NCBI RefSeq assembly: GCF_039830135.1
Contig: NZ_CP156081.1
Span: 248,001-312,000, forward strand
Origin: Defluviimonas sp. SAOS-178_SWC
Lineage (GTDB): Bacteria; Pseudomonadota; Alphaproteobacteria; Rhodobacterales; Rhodobacteraceae
DNA length: 64,000 bases
Direction: 5' to 3'
A program made the position numbers and the translations under genes. Each line of letters begins with the position of its first letter. Within the stretch, counting starts at the first letter, position 1. Under the pieces are notes generated by a model, which made no database searches, was not told where the DNA came from, and was given only the letters and a program-made list of their open reading frames with translations. Shown one piece after another: positions 8,444 to 16,848 of this stretch.

Positions 8444-9085
8444 CTATTCCAATGCGACAAGCGGTCCGCTTGCAGCTTCGGCATCCTCAACGTCGTGGCT
8501 GACCATCAGGACCGGCACCCCCCGTTCACGGATATGGTCGAAGACAAACGCCCGAATTTCCGCCCGACGATCGGGGTCGAGTTTCGAGAATGGCTCATCG
8601 AGGAGGAGCGCCCGGGGTTCGGCCAGAAGCGTCCGCATCAGCGCCGCGCGTGCGCGCTGGCCACCGGATAGCGTGGCCGGATCGCGGTCGTAAAAGCCGG
8701 AAAGACCCGCCTGATCAAGGGCCGCCTCGACCGCGGCGCGCCGTTTCGACCGGCCGCGCAGGTCGCGGGCAAGACCGAAGGCGAGGTTATCGCCCACGGA
8801 GAGATGCGGGAAGAGAAGCGCGTCCTGGAACAGGATGCCGATCCGCCGCGCCTCGGCCGGAAGCCGGGTGACGTCGCGGCCATTCAGCAGGACCCGCCCG
8901 GTCGCCTCGAACCCGGCGGAAAGATGGCCGCCGATGAAGTCGATCAGCGTCGATTTTCCAATGCCGGAGGGGCCAATGATCGTCGTCACGCTCCCGGCAG
9001 GTACGCGGAGGGTCAGTGGGGCGAAAAGCGGCGCGGGGCTCTCACAGGGGCGGATCGACACGTCGAGAAGCTCCAGCGCGCTCAT
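8444..9085 (-). CDS. ABC transporter ATP-binding protein (YnjD-like)
   Basis: A 213-residue ABC ATPase with Walker A GPSGIGKST near residue 38, signature LSGGQRARAALMR, Walker B ALLLDEPFSKLD and the SHD switch histidine. The short length is that of YnjD rather than of the longer iron or polyamine importers that carry a C-terminal regulatory domain. The ATG overlaps the stop of the permease gene (ATGA), so the two are translationally coupled. It should energise the adjacent fused permease and binding protein. The substrate is not known for the Ynj family. Confidence 0.93.
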   Translation of the reverse strand: MSALELLDVSIRPCESPAPLFAPLTLRVPAGSVTTIIGPSGIGKSTLIDFIGGHLSAGFEATGRVLLNGRDVTRLPAEARRIGILFQDALLFPHLSVGDNLAFGLARDLRGRSKRRAAVEAALDQAGLSGFYDRDPATLSGGQRARAALMRTLLAEPRALLLDEPFSKLDPDRRAEIRAFVFDHIRERGVPVLMVSHDVEDAEAASGPLVALE

Positions 9086-10791
9086 GCGACCGCCCCCGCG
9101 AGGCCGCGACGGTGGCGCAAGAGGGCCGCCGGAAGCATCAGCGCAGCGCCATAGGCGGCGAAGGGAAGGGTGGCCTGCAACACCGCGTAGACGCCCGTCA
9201 CCCGGCGGTCCGAGCCAGAGGAGAGGGTCACCGCCTCGGTCGTCAGTGTCGCGATCCGGCCGGCACCAAGGAAGAGCGTGGGAAGATACTGCGCGACCGA
9301 GACGGCAAAGCCGATCGCGGTCGCCGTCAAGACCGGGGCGAGCAGGACGGGAAGTTTCACGGCGAACAGGCGCCGCCACGGCCCCGCGCCAAGGGCCGCC
9401 GCCGCGCGCACCATCCGCCGGTCGACTGCCCGCCACGGGTCGGAGAGCGCGATCATCACGTAAGGAAAGACGAAAAGCGCCTGGCCCCAGATCACCGCCA
9501 TCATGCCACCGGTGACGCCCGCACGAAGGAACGTCACCGAAAGGCCGTAAAGGAACGCGACCTGCGGCACGAGGAGCGGCAGATAGATCAGCCCCTCGGC
9601 CCAGCGCGCGCGGCTCATCCCGGCGCGGTCCTCGCCCTCAAGCCACGCGATGGCGAGCGTCAGCGACAGAACGGTCGTGGCAATTCCGATGATCAGGGTC
9701 TGTTTCAGCGCCATCCCCCATCCCATTGCGGGCCGCGCCCAGGCCCCGAGGCTCCAGCTTTCAGGCAGGGTATCGGGAAATGGCCATCGCCACGTCACCG
9801 ACCAGATCAGCAGGGCAAGCAGTGCCGCCGTGCCAAGCGCCATGAGAAAACCGGCCCCGGCAACCGCGACCGCCAGTCCCGGCCCCGAGGAGAGGCCGCG
9901 CCCGCCGCGACGAATCCAGAACCGGCCTGCAAGGATCGCAGCGCGTTCCGCCCCGACCCAGAGCAGGATCCCCCCCGCCACCAGCGCCGTCTGCGTCAGC
10001 GCCGCGGCCGAGGCCGGGAGGATCAGCATCGTGTCGGCCGCGAAGAACCAGCGGGTTATCGCCACGGCCAGCGTCGGCGGGTTCGAGGGGCCGAGGATGA
10101 TCGCCATGTCGACCATCGACAGCGCGAAAGAGAGGACGACGAAGATCGGCAGCCGGATCAGCGGATAGACCTGCGGCGCGATCACCTTGATCCAGACGAC
10201 ACCCCGCCCGTAGCCAAGCGCCCGGCCCGCCGCGAGATGCGCGCGCACCGGCACCTGGCTGAGCGCAGAAAGCATGACCAGAAGGAAGAACGGCACTTCC
10301 TTGATTAGGAGACCCAGGATCAGCGCGATCCCGTATGGATCCCGGACCGTCGCGAGGTCTGGCGGTAAGTCCCATCCCGTGGCCCAGGGACTGAGCATTC
10401 TGGCGATCCAGCCTGAAGGCGCGATGAGGAAGGTAATCCCGATGGCGAGGGCTGCATGCGGTGTCGCAAGGAATGGCGTCAGCAGCCGGGCGCTGCGGCC
10501 CGCGCTCATCCGCCCGTGAACGGCAGCGCAGAAGCCGGTCGCGATGGCGAGCGCGAGGAGCGTGGAGGCGAAGCCGGTCCAGAGCGTCAGCCACAGGCTG
10601 GTCGTGACGCCCGGAAGCGCCCAGAGCCGTCGCCAGGGATCGAGCGACAGGGCATCCGCACCGATGGCCGGGAGAAAGCCGAAGGCCGCGCGGGCCGTTT
10701 CCCAAAGGCCGGCAAGGATCGGCAGGACAAGGCCGGCCGACACGATGCCGAGGACCGTCAACCTCAGCCAGCGGCCTTCGGTCGTCCTCAT
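9082..10791 (-). CDS. ABC transporter permease, two fused inner-membrane domains (YnjC-like)
   Basis: A 569-residue integral membrane protein holding two tandem binding-protein-dependent permease domains, each with an EAA-like cytoplasmic loop (AHLAAGRALGYGRG in the first half, MVRAAAALGAGPWRR in the second). One polypeptide therefore supplies both halves of the channel, as in YnjC, ThiP and FbpB. The start is placed at MRTTEGRW, whose ATG overlaps the stop of the binding-protein gene; a longer start would run into that gene. It also overlaps the ATPase gene downstream. Confidence 0.93.
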   Translation of the reverse strand: MRTTEGRWLRLTVLGIVSAGLVLPILAGLWETARAAFGFLPAIGADALSLDPWRRLWALPGVTTSLWLTLWTGFASTLLALAIATGFCAAVHGRMSAGRSARLLTPFLATPHAALAIGITFLIAPSGWIARMLSPWATGWDLPPDLATVRDPYGIALILGLLIKEVPFFLLVMLSALSQVPVRAHLAAGRALGYGRGVVWIKVIAPQVYPLIRLPIFVVLSFALSMVDMAIILGPSNPPTLAVAITRWFFAADTMLILPASAAALTQTALVAGGILLWVGAERAAILAGRFWIRRGGRGLSSGPGLAVAVAGAGFLMALGTAALLALLIWSVTWRWPFPDTLPESWSLGAWARPAMGWGMALKQTLIIGIATTVLSLTLAIAWLEGEDRAGMSRARWAEGLIYLPLLVPQVAFLYGLSVTFLRAGVTGGMMAVIWGQALFVFPYVMIALSDPWRAVDRRMVRAAAALGAGPWRRLFAVKLPVLLAPVLTATAIGFAVSVAQYLPTLFLGAGRIATLTTEAVTLSSGSDRRVTGVYAVLQATLPFAAYGAALMLPAALLRHRRGLAGAVA

Positions 10792-11975
10792 TTGGTGTAG
10801 CGCTTCGCCCATTCCCCGGCGATCCGGGTCATCCAGCTCGGATGCGGCTCGTTGAGGGTCGGGCCGAGGGCTTCGTTCGACGGCAGGGCGGGGGACGTGG
10901 GCAGGGCAGCGAAAGCGGCCTTTGCCGCGTCATCCAGCTTGGCGGGGTCGAGGACCGAATAGCTGCCGAGCACGGTTATGTCCTGGGCATGGGCCTGGGT
11001 GGCGGGATCGAGGAGGAAGTTCGCCACCACCATCGCGCCTTCCTTATGGGCGGCGTTGAAGGGGATCGCGACGAAACTGATATTGCCAATGGATCCGCCC
11101 TCGGGCGCGTAGCTTCGCACGGTATCGGGCAAAAGCCCGCGTTCGACGGCGGCGGCAGCTGCGGCGGGGTCGAAGGCCATCGCGAAGTCGACTTCGCCGT
11201 CGTTCAGCATTTGCTGAAGCACGCTTTCATTCTCCGGGAAGGCCGTGCCCCCGCGCCAGAGGTTCGGGCGGAGCGCGTCATACCAGGCCCAAAGCGGCTC
11301 TGTAGCGGCCGAAAACACCGCATCTGTCGCCTCGGATTGCAGGACGGAGACATCGGGCGTCAGTTCGATCAGCGCCTGCTTCAGAAACGTGGCGCCCATG
11401 AAGTTCGACACGGCCGGATGGGTGAAGCGGCCCGGATTGGCCTTGGCCCAGTCGAGAAACGCGGCCATCGAGCGGGGCGGCTCCGGCACGCGGGCGCTGT
11501 CATGGGTCAGCACGAATTTCGCGAGCCGCCACGGACTTTCATAACCCTCGGTCGGGATGGTGAAATCGACGATGGCGGCCGAGTCGTCGGACAAGTCGAG
11601 GTATTTCGAGTTCGGCAGGTCGGCCAGGAACGGACCATGCAGCAGCCCCTGTTCCTTCATCGACAGGAAGTTCGCGCCGTTGATCCAGATGAGGTCGACC
11701 GAGCCGCCCCCGGTTTGCCCGGCCGCCTTTTCGGCGATGACGCGGGTCACGGCCTCGGCGGTGTCGGAGAGCTTCACTTGCTGTATGGTGACGCCGTATT
11801 GCGCCTCCAGTTCCCCGCTCGCCCAAGCGATGAAGTCGTTGGTGCGCTCGTCCCCGCCCCAGGCGTTCCAAAAGACGGTCTGGCCACGGGCGGCCGCGAG
11901 CGTGTCGTCCCAGTTGTCGGCAAGGGCCGGAGCGGCCAAGCCGGCGGCCAGGAGGGCAATAAGGGGAAGGCGCAT
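10788..11975 (-). CDS. ABC transporter periplasmic substrate-binding protein (YnjB-like)
   Basis: A 395-residue protein with a signal peptide (about residues 1-19, ending ALADN) followed by a type II periplasmic binding fold: WNAWGGDERTNDFIAW near the N-terminus, VDLIWINGANFLSM, and a C-terminal SELD-type region with EWAKRYTK at the end. The sequence and context match E. coli YnjB. GGAG precedes the ATG by five bases. It lies between the CDP-alcohol phosphotransferase gene and the fused permease gene on the same strand. The ligand is unknown. Confidence 0.9.
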   Translation of the reverse strand: MRLPLIALLAAGLAAPALADNWDDTLAAARGQTVFWNAWGGDERTNDFIAWASGELEAQYGVTIQQVKLSDTAEAVTRVIAEKAAGQTGGGSVDLIWINGANFLSMKEQGLLHGPFLADLPNSKYLDLSDDSAAIVDFTIPTEGYESPWRLAKFVLTHDSARVPEPPRSMAAFLDWAKANPGRFTHPAVSNFMGATFLKQALIELTPDVSVLQSEATDAVFSAATEPLWAWYDALRPNLWRGGTAFPENESVLQQMLNDGEVDFAMAFDPAAAAAAVERGLLPDTVRSYAPEGGSIGNISFVAIPFNAAHKEGAMVVANFLLDPATQAHAQDITVLGSYSVLDPAKLDDAAKAAFAALPTSPALPSNEALGPTLNEPHPSWMTRIAGEWAKRYTK

Positions 11976-11990
11976 TGGTACTCCTGTTGG

Positions 11991-12602
11991 TCAGTTCTGC
12001 CCGAAGGCCCGCCAGCCCTGAAGCCAGCGGGATAGAGTGGTGATGGCGCAAAGCGCGGCGAAGATAAGGGCCAGCTTAGGAAAGGCGGCCGGCCAAAGGC
12101 ACATGACGACGAAAAGCGTGATCGTTTCGGCGCCCTCGGTCAGGCCGCCGAGGTAATAGATGCCTTTCGAGGGATAGGCCTCTGCCGTGATCCCGGTCTT
12201 TGCGGCAATCGCGGCGAAGGCGAGAAAGCTCGATCCGGTACCGACGAAGCTGGCGATGAGGACGGCGGCAGGCAGCGCATTTGCCGCAGGATCGGCAAGC
12301 GCGAAGCCGAGGGGCACGAGCGCGTAGAAGACGAAGTCGAGCGCGATGTCGAGAAAGGCACCACGGTCGGTCGGCCCGACCTCGCGCGCAATGGCGCCGT
12401 CGAGGCCGTCGGCAAGCCGGTTGGCAAGGATCAGCAGAAGGGCGAGCCAGTAGGCCCCCGTCCATAGCACCGGAACCGCCAGAACGCCGATGGCAAACCC
12501 GCCAAACGTGACTTGATCGGCGCTCACCCCGCCCGCGGCAAGCGCTCGCGCGGGCCGGACCAGGGCCGCGCGTGCAAATGGCAGGAGTCGGGCGTCGATC
12601 AT
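11991..12602 (-). CDS. CDP-alcohol phosphatidyltransferase family protein (YnjF-like)
   Basis: A 203-residue membrane enzyme with the CDP-alcohol phosphotransferase signature: ADGLDGAIAR, then a glycine and two aspartates in RGAFLDIALD. These aspartates bind the metal and CDP-lipid. The remaining sequence forms several hydrophobic helices. Such enzymes transfer a phosphoalcohol from a CDP-activated donor to make a phospholipid or related product. The start codon directly abuts the stop of the upstream VTT-FAD fusion gene. Presence next to a Ynj-type ABC transporter is the same combination seen in E. coli, pointing to a conserved but unexplained lipid-linked function. Confidence 0.88.
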   Translation of the reverse strand: MIDARLLPFARAALVRPARALAAGGVSADQVTFGGFAIGVLAVPVLWTGAYWLALLLILANRLADGLDGAIAREVGPTDRGAFLDIALDFVFYALVPLGFALADPAANALPAAVLIASFVGTGSSFLAFAAIAAKTGITAEAYPSKGIYYLGGLTEGAETITLFVVMCLWPAAFPKLALIFAALCAITTLSRWLQGWRAFGQN

Positions 12603-14753
12603 TCAGCCCCTCCGCCAGGCATGGAACCGTTCGATGAGGCCGAGCGCGCGTTCGTTCACATGCGCCTTGCGCCACTCGCCGGCGGCGAACTTGTTGGCCT
12701 CGGCCAGTGTCGGATAGGTGTGGATGGTGCCAAGGATCTTGTTCAGCCCCAGCCCGTGCTTCATCGCGAAGACGAACTCGGCCAAAAGGTCGCCGGCATG
12801 CTCGCCCGCGATAGTGACGCCAAGGATCGTGTCCTTGCCGGGCGGGGTCAGGACCTTGACGAAGCCCCGCGCCGCGCCGTCGGCGATGGCGCGGTCGAGA
12901 TCGTCGATGCCGTAGCGCGTGACCTCCACCGAGATGCCCTTCTCGCGCGCCTCCTGCTCATTGAGGCCGACGCGCGCCACTTCGGGATCGGTGAACGTGG
13001 CCCAGGGGATCACCCGGTAATCCGCCTTGAACCGCTTGAACGTGCCGAAAAGCGCGTTGAGGGCGGCGAACCAGGCCTGATGCGCGGCCGTGTGCGTGAA
13101 CTGGAAGGGTCCGGCCACGTCGCCGGCGGCATAGATGTTGGGATAGAGCGTTTCGAGATACTCGTTGGTCTCGATCACCCTCCCTGTCGGAATGCCGAGT
13201 TCCTCCAGCCCGTATCCCTTCAACCGCGCGGCGCGGCCGACGGCGACGAGGATGTCGTCGAACGCGATGCGCCGCGTCTCGCCGCCCGCCTCGACCTCGA
13301 TCCACTTCGCGTCGCCGGTCTTGCCGAGGGCGATCGCCTTGTGCCCGGTCAGGACCGTCACGCCGTCGGCCTCCATCGACGCTTTCACGAGGTCGGAGAC
13401 CTCTTCGTCCTCGCGGATGAGGATGCGGGGCAGCATCTCGATCTGTGTGACCTCGGAACCGAGGCGGGCGAAGCTCTGAGCGAGTTCGCAGCCAATGGGC
13501 CCGCCGCCGAGAACGACGAGTCGATCCGGCGCCACGTCGCGCCCGCTCATCGCGTCCCAGAGCGTGTCCGAGGTGAGATAGCCGACCTCGTCGAGCCCCG
13601 GCAGCGGCGGCACGAAGGGCGCGGCGCCGGTGGCGAGGATGACCGAGCGGGCGGTCAACCGCCGGGCGTCGCCATCCTCGCCGGTGATCTCGACCGTCCA
13701 CGGGTCGAGAAGTTTGGCGTGGCCTTGCAGGACCTCGACGCCCAATCCTTCATACCGTTCGACGCTGTCCTTCGGTTCGATCGCGGCGATGACCGCATGG
13801 ATCCGTTCGAAAACCTTGCGGAACGAGAAATCAGGCGCTGTCGCGCTCAGCCCGTAATGATCGGCATGGCGCATCTGGTGGGCAAGCTTGGCCGACCGGA
13901 TCAATGCCTTCGACGGCACACATCCATGGTTCAGACAGTCGCCGCCCATCCTGTGGCCTTCGATCAGCGTGACCTTCGCCTTTACCGCCGCCGCGATGTA
14001 CGCCGAAACCAGCCCCGCCGCCCCGGCGCCGATCACGATCAGGTTCCGGTCGTAGCGTTTCGGTCGCGACCAGCCCGCATAGGCCCGACGTCGCTTGACG
14101 AGACCGAGTATGAATTTGGCGATCCACGGGAAGAGGCCGAGAAGCGCGAAGGACAAAAGGACCGGTGATGAAACGATGCCCGAGAGGCTTTCGAGCTGGG
14201 CGAGCTGGGTGCCGGCATTCACATAAACGGCGGTTCCGGCGAGCATCCCGATCTGGCTGACGACGTAGAAGATCCAGGCGCGGATCGGGGTCAAACCCAT
14301 CAGAAGGTTGATCGCGAAGAACGGCACGACCGGGATCAGCCGCAGCGTGAAGAGATAGAAGGGGCCGTCCCGCTCGATCCCTGCATCGACCGCGTCGAGG
14401 CGGTTGCCGAACCGTCCGTGCACCCAGTCGCGAAGCAGATAGCGCGCGGCGAGGAAAGCCAGCGTCGCCCCGATAGTCGATGCAAAGGAAACGATCAAAA
14501 GGCCGCTCCAGAAGCCGAAGAGCGCCCCCGCGGCAAGCGTCATCCATGTGGCCAGGGGCAGCGACAGGGCGGTAACCGCGACATAGCCCGCGAAAAAGAG
14601 CACAGCGACAAGCAGCGGCCGCTCCGTCCGCCACGCGTGCAGGTCGACGAGGTGATCGCGCAGCATGTCGAGATCGGGCGGGTTGCGGCCGATCATCCAG
14701 ATCAGCACGGCGATCAGGACGGCGAGCGCGGCAAAGAGGGCGGGCTTCTTCAT
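12603..14753 (-). CDS. Fusion of a TVP38/VTT membrane domain with a pyridine nucleotide-disulfide oxidoreductase
   Basis: A 716-residue fusion. Residues 1-220 are membranous, with a VTT core (TLRLIPVVPFFAINLLMG near 137-154). Residues from about 237 form a class I flavoprotein disulfide reductase: GAGAAG for FAD, GGDCLNHGCVPSK with redox cysteines 273 and 278, GGGPIGCELAQS for NAD(P)H, and a C-terminal dimerisation domain with HTYPTLAEA, like mercuric reductase or dihydrolipoyl dehydrogenase. The start is placed at MKKPALF, the beginning of the first membrane helix, because the upstream 67 codons are low-complexity and overlap a small ORF ending at this ATG. It heads the YnjBCDF-like operon. 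The redox substrate is unknown. Confidence 0.88.
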   Translation of the reverse strand: MKKPALFAALAVLIAVLIWMIGRNPPDLDMLRDHLVDLHAWRTERPLLVAVLFFAGYVAVTALSLPLATWMTLAAGALFGFWSGLLIVSFASTIGATLAFLAARYLLRDWVHGRFGNRLDAVDAGIERDGPFYLFTLRLIPVVPFFAINLLMGLTPIRAWIFYVVSQIGMLAGTAVYVNAGTQLAQLESLSGIVSSPVLLSFALLGLFPWIAKFILGLVKRRRAYAGWSRPKRYDRNLIVIGAGAAGLVSAYIAAAVKAKVTLIEGHRMGGDCLNHGCVPSKALIRSAKLAHQMRHADHYGLSATAPDFSFRKVFERIHAVIAAIEPKDSVERYEGLGVEVLQGHAKLLDPWTVEITGEDGDARRLTARSVILATGAAPFVPPLPGLDEVGYLTSDTLWDAMSGRDVAPDRLVVLGGGPIGCELAQSFARLGSEVTQIEMLPRILIREDEEVSDLVKASMEADGVTVLTGHKAIALGKTGDAKWIEVEAGGETRRIAFDDILVAVGRAARLKGYGLEELGIPTGRVIETNEYLETLYPNIYAAGDVAGPFQFTHTAAHQAWFAALNALFGTFKRFKADYRVIPWATFTDPEVARVGLNEQEAREKGISVEVTRYGIDDLDRAIADGAARGFVKVLTPPGKDTILGVTIAGEHAGDLLAEFVFAMKHGLGLNKILGTIHTYPTLAEANKFAAGEWRKAHVNERALGLIERFHAWRRG

Positions 14754-14824
14754 TCGGACCGGGCGAAGGCTTCGACGGCGGACGACGGGGGCGCCGGGAT
14801 ATGGTTGACGACGTGTGCTGTCAT
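14750..14824 (-). CDS. Putative 24-codon leader ORF overlapping the VTT-FAD gene start
   Basis: On the minus strand an ATG at 14824 opens a 24-residue frame beginning MTAHVVNHIPAPPSS, whose TGA overlaps the ATG of the fusion gene (ATGA). A GAGG-containing sequence lies about 11 bases upstream, whereas the fusion gene itself has no convincing ribosome site. That arrangement suggests translational coupling through a leader peptide. The product is too short for homology judgement and could be non-coding by chance. Confidence 0.4.
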   Translation of the reverse strand: MTAHVVNHIPAPPSSAVEAFARSE

Positions 14825-15183
14825 GGCTTTCCCGGTCCTCACTTCGTCCCTTGTGCAACGAAGAGTCCGGCCGAGCCAAGACCGTTACAGAAATGTCCGC
14901 ATCTCGTGATGGTGGCGTGATCCGCGGGACGCGTGGACGGCGCGCTGCTTTCACTCCTCCCGATTCCGGCCCGCGTTGCGGGAACCGGATCTCCGCCGTT
15001 CATCGGAACGCAGATTGGTTTGCCTGTCGCCAATCAAGGCCGACTGATACGCATCGCAACCATCGTCCCGCAGCCCCACGATATCCCGATGACCGCCATC
15101 GTCACGGAAGAGGGCACCCCCTGACCCTTTCACCTTGCCCAAAATACCTCCGCCGGAGGCATCCGCCGCCCAGCGCCCGCGCC
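14825..15183. other. Intergenic region, no convincing protein gene
   Basis: This 359-base gap separates the start of the VTT-FAD operon from the end of the methyltransferase operon. It should contain the promoter of the former. An inverted repeat CTTCGT/ACGAAG (14842-14863) surrounds TTGTGCAA and might be an operator. A terminator sits at 15141-15159. I saw no clear -35/-10 pair and no RNA gene. Confidence 0.5.
15141..15159 (-). terminator. Rho-independent-type terminator ending the nine-gene Rieske/ABC operon
   Basis: Read on the minus strand 25 bases after the methyltransferase stop, CCTCCG-G-CGGAGG is followed immediately by TATTTTG and then GCAAGGTGAA. It belongs to the recurrent hairpin-TATTT-GCAAGATGAA type of this window. 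Confidence 0.7.
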
Positions 15184-15969
15184 TCAGCCGGGTTTCAGCG
15201 CCTTCAGGTGGGTCGGGCAATGCTCGCCGGTATCGAGAACCGGGATCATCCGGCTCCATATGCCGATATTCTCGTCGACGAAATCTCGCCCGACGATCTG
15301 CACTGCGGCATCGCCCACCGGCCCTTTGAGCCGCTCAAGCTCCGCCCGCGCGGCTTGCCGGTACCAGCCGTTGCGGCTGATCACCTCGATCTCGTCGAAC
15401 CCGGCCGCCGCCATCGCCTCGCGGTAGCGGCCGGGCGACGCCATGCCGAAGTCGAGCCCCTCGGCGGCGATGTATTCGGCCATCTGCGGCGACGGCGTGC
15501 CGTCATGGCCGATCAGCCAGTCCGAGGCGACGAACCGCCCGCCGGGTTTCAGAACCCGGAAGGCCTCGGCCATGAGCGCATGCTTGTCGGGAATATGGAC
15601 GATGGAATCCTTTGAAAACACGATGTCGAACACAGCGGGCGGAAAGGGCAGGGGGCCGGGCGCGACCTTCAGGCAACCGATCCGCGGTGTCAGCCCCGCC
15701 TGCCCGATCAGCTCTCGCGCGTGGGCAAGAACCGTATCCTCGACGTCGATACCGCAGACATAGCCGGCGCCGTGATTGCGGACGAGCGCGATGTCGATCC
15801 CGCCGGCGCCGCAGCCGATATCGAGCACCGACTTGCCGGCGAAGTCGGTGTTCGCGACCAGCCGCGCGACCTCATCCGGGCCGCCCGGCGACAGGAAGCC
15901 TTCGCCCCAGATCGCCTCCAGCATTCCGATCATCCGATTGTGGTAAAGCTCGCCTCCGACCGCTTCCAT
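15184..15969 (-). CDS. Class I SAM-dependent methyltransferase
   Basis: A 261-residue methyltransferase with motif I VLDIGCGAGGIDIAL, an acidic post-I loop (CGIDVEDTV), FDIVFSKDSIVHIPDK and the post-III segment LKPGGRFVASDW. The layout resembles phosphoethanolamine and glycine/sarcosine N-methyltransferases, but no substrate-defining residue is certain. The ribosome site GGAGG is formed by the last codons of the upstream cupin gene, three bases before this ATG, so translation is closely linked. It is the last gene of the operon and may methylate or detoxify an intermediate of the transported compound. Confidence 0.85.
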   Translation of the reverse strand: MEAVGGELYHNRMIGMLEAIWGEGFLSPGGPDEVARLVANTDFAGKSVLDIGCGAGGIDIALVRNHGAGYVCGIDVEDTVLAHARELIGQAGLTPRIGCLKVAPGPLPFPPAVFDIVFSKDSIVHIPDKHALMAEAFRVLKPGGRFVASDWLIGHDGTPSPQMAEYIAAEGLDFGMASPGRYREAMAAAGFDEIEVISRNGWYRQAARAELERLKGPVGDAAVQIVGRDFVDENIGIWSRMIPVLDTGEHCPTHLKALKPG

Positions 15970-15972
15970 CCC

Positions 15973-16848
15973 TCATCCTCCGATCCGCAATGCTTCCAGG
16001 TCCGGCCAATCCTCTGCCGGCAGCACCCGTGCCGGCAGGTCCACGTCCTTCGTCCAGCCGAAGAGGCACAGGAACGGGACCGGGCCGACCTTCGTCATGT
16101 GCGGCGCTTCCGGCTCGTTCCAGACCGGCTGGTGCGCCGGCTTGACGATCAATGGCGTCCCCGGCCCGAAGCGCCAGCCATGCGGGCCGGTCAGGGGCGC
16201 GTAAAGTTCGGGCGCCGGATGGGCGTGGTCGCGGTAGAGCACATGGGGCGCGATGAGAAAGATGCCGAGGTCGAATTCCTCGGCCGGGATCGCGCCGTCG
16301 GCGCCGACAAGGGTGGCATAGGCGTGGCCGGTCAGGAACGCCTCGCCGATCTCCTCCGGCGGGTAGAGCCCGTAGGTGATCCAAGGGAGATGCGGGGTGG
16401 CCGCGCGGAGTGCGGTGGCCAGCGCCGGCTGATCTGCCTCCATCGCGTCGAGGGCGGCCGCGAGATGTGCATCCACGACCGGGTTGGGCGAGTTGCTCGC
16501 CCGGACAGGTCCGCCGCGCCACTTCGCGGTCAGGCTCCGGACTTCCGCGATGCCCGGTCCCGCCAGTGTGACGAGGTAACGGTCGACCTCTTCAACGAGA
16601 AGCCGGATCGCAAGCTCGGGCGCTTCCGGGGCCGGCACATCGACCCTCATCCCCCGCGCGGCGAGAAGGGGCGCCGGATCCTCGCCGTCCTTCGGCGAGC
16701 AGATCCGGTAGACCTCCAGCGCTTCGGGGGACAGATGCCCCTTGCGGTAGAAATGCATCGCCGCCGCGTAGCGCAGCCGGCCCGATCCGGGCTGGCCGAT
16801 CGCGGCGTTCAGGTCTGCGCGGGCGCGCAGGTCGTCGTTCGCGGTCAT
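15973..16848 (-). CDS. Cupin protein of the DMSP-lyase (cupin-DLL) family
   Basis: A 291-residue protein whose C-terminal third is a cupin like DddL/DddQ DMSP lyases. Motif 1 is YRDHAHPAPELY (Tyr205, His208, His210, Glu214, Tyr216), with a glycine seven residues after the glutamate as in the cupin consensus. Motif 2 provides His239 (VKPAHQPVWNEP), and the strand VPFLCLFGWTKD matches the lyase family end. The N-terminal 190 residues are mostly helical and longer than in DddQ or DddL. The ATG overlaps the permease stop (ATGA). In this family some members cleave DMSP to acrylate and dimethyl sulfide, and many have other or unknown activities. Its place inside an amine-type uptake operon argues for caution about DMSP. 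Confidence 0.8.
   Translation of the reverse strand: MTANDDLRARADLNAAIGQPGSGRLRYAAAMHFYRKGHLSPEALEVYRICSPKDGEDPAPLLAARGMRVDVPAPEAPELAIRLLVEEVDRYLVTLAGPGIAEVRSLTAKWRGGPVRASNSPNPVVDAHLAAALDAMEADQPALATALRAATPHLPWITYGLYPPEEIGEAFLTGHAYATLVGADGAIPAEEFDLGIFLIAPHVLYRDHAHPAPELYAPLTGPHGWRFGPGTPLIVKPAHQPVWNEPEAPHMTKVGPVPFLCLFGWTKDVDLPARVLPAEDWPDLEALRIGG

Noticed and set aside
9086..9436. Upstream extension of the ABC ATPase
   Set aside because: The added 117 residues overlap the permease gene and have no ABC homology; the ATG at 9085 gives the usual N-terminus and an ATGA overlap.
12513..14168. 551-codon plus-strand open frame
   Set aside because: It is antisense to the flavoprotein part of the VTT-FAD fusion; no domain or ribosome site supports it.
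14753..14954. N-terminal extension of the VTT-FAD protein to position 14954
   Set aside because: The extra 67 residues are Arg-rich low-complexity, not a membrane or signal sequence, and the natural first helix begins at MKKPALF (14753).
15142..15159. CRISPR repeat or attachment site for the CCTCCGCCGGAGG palindromes
   Set aside because: Copies are single, widely scattered, follow stop codons and are joined to TATTT, which fits terminators and not arrays or att sites.
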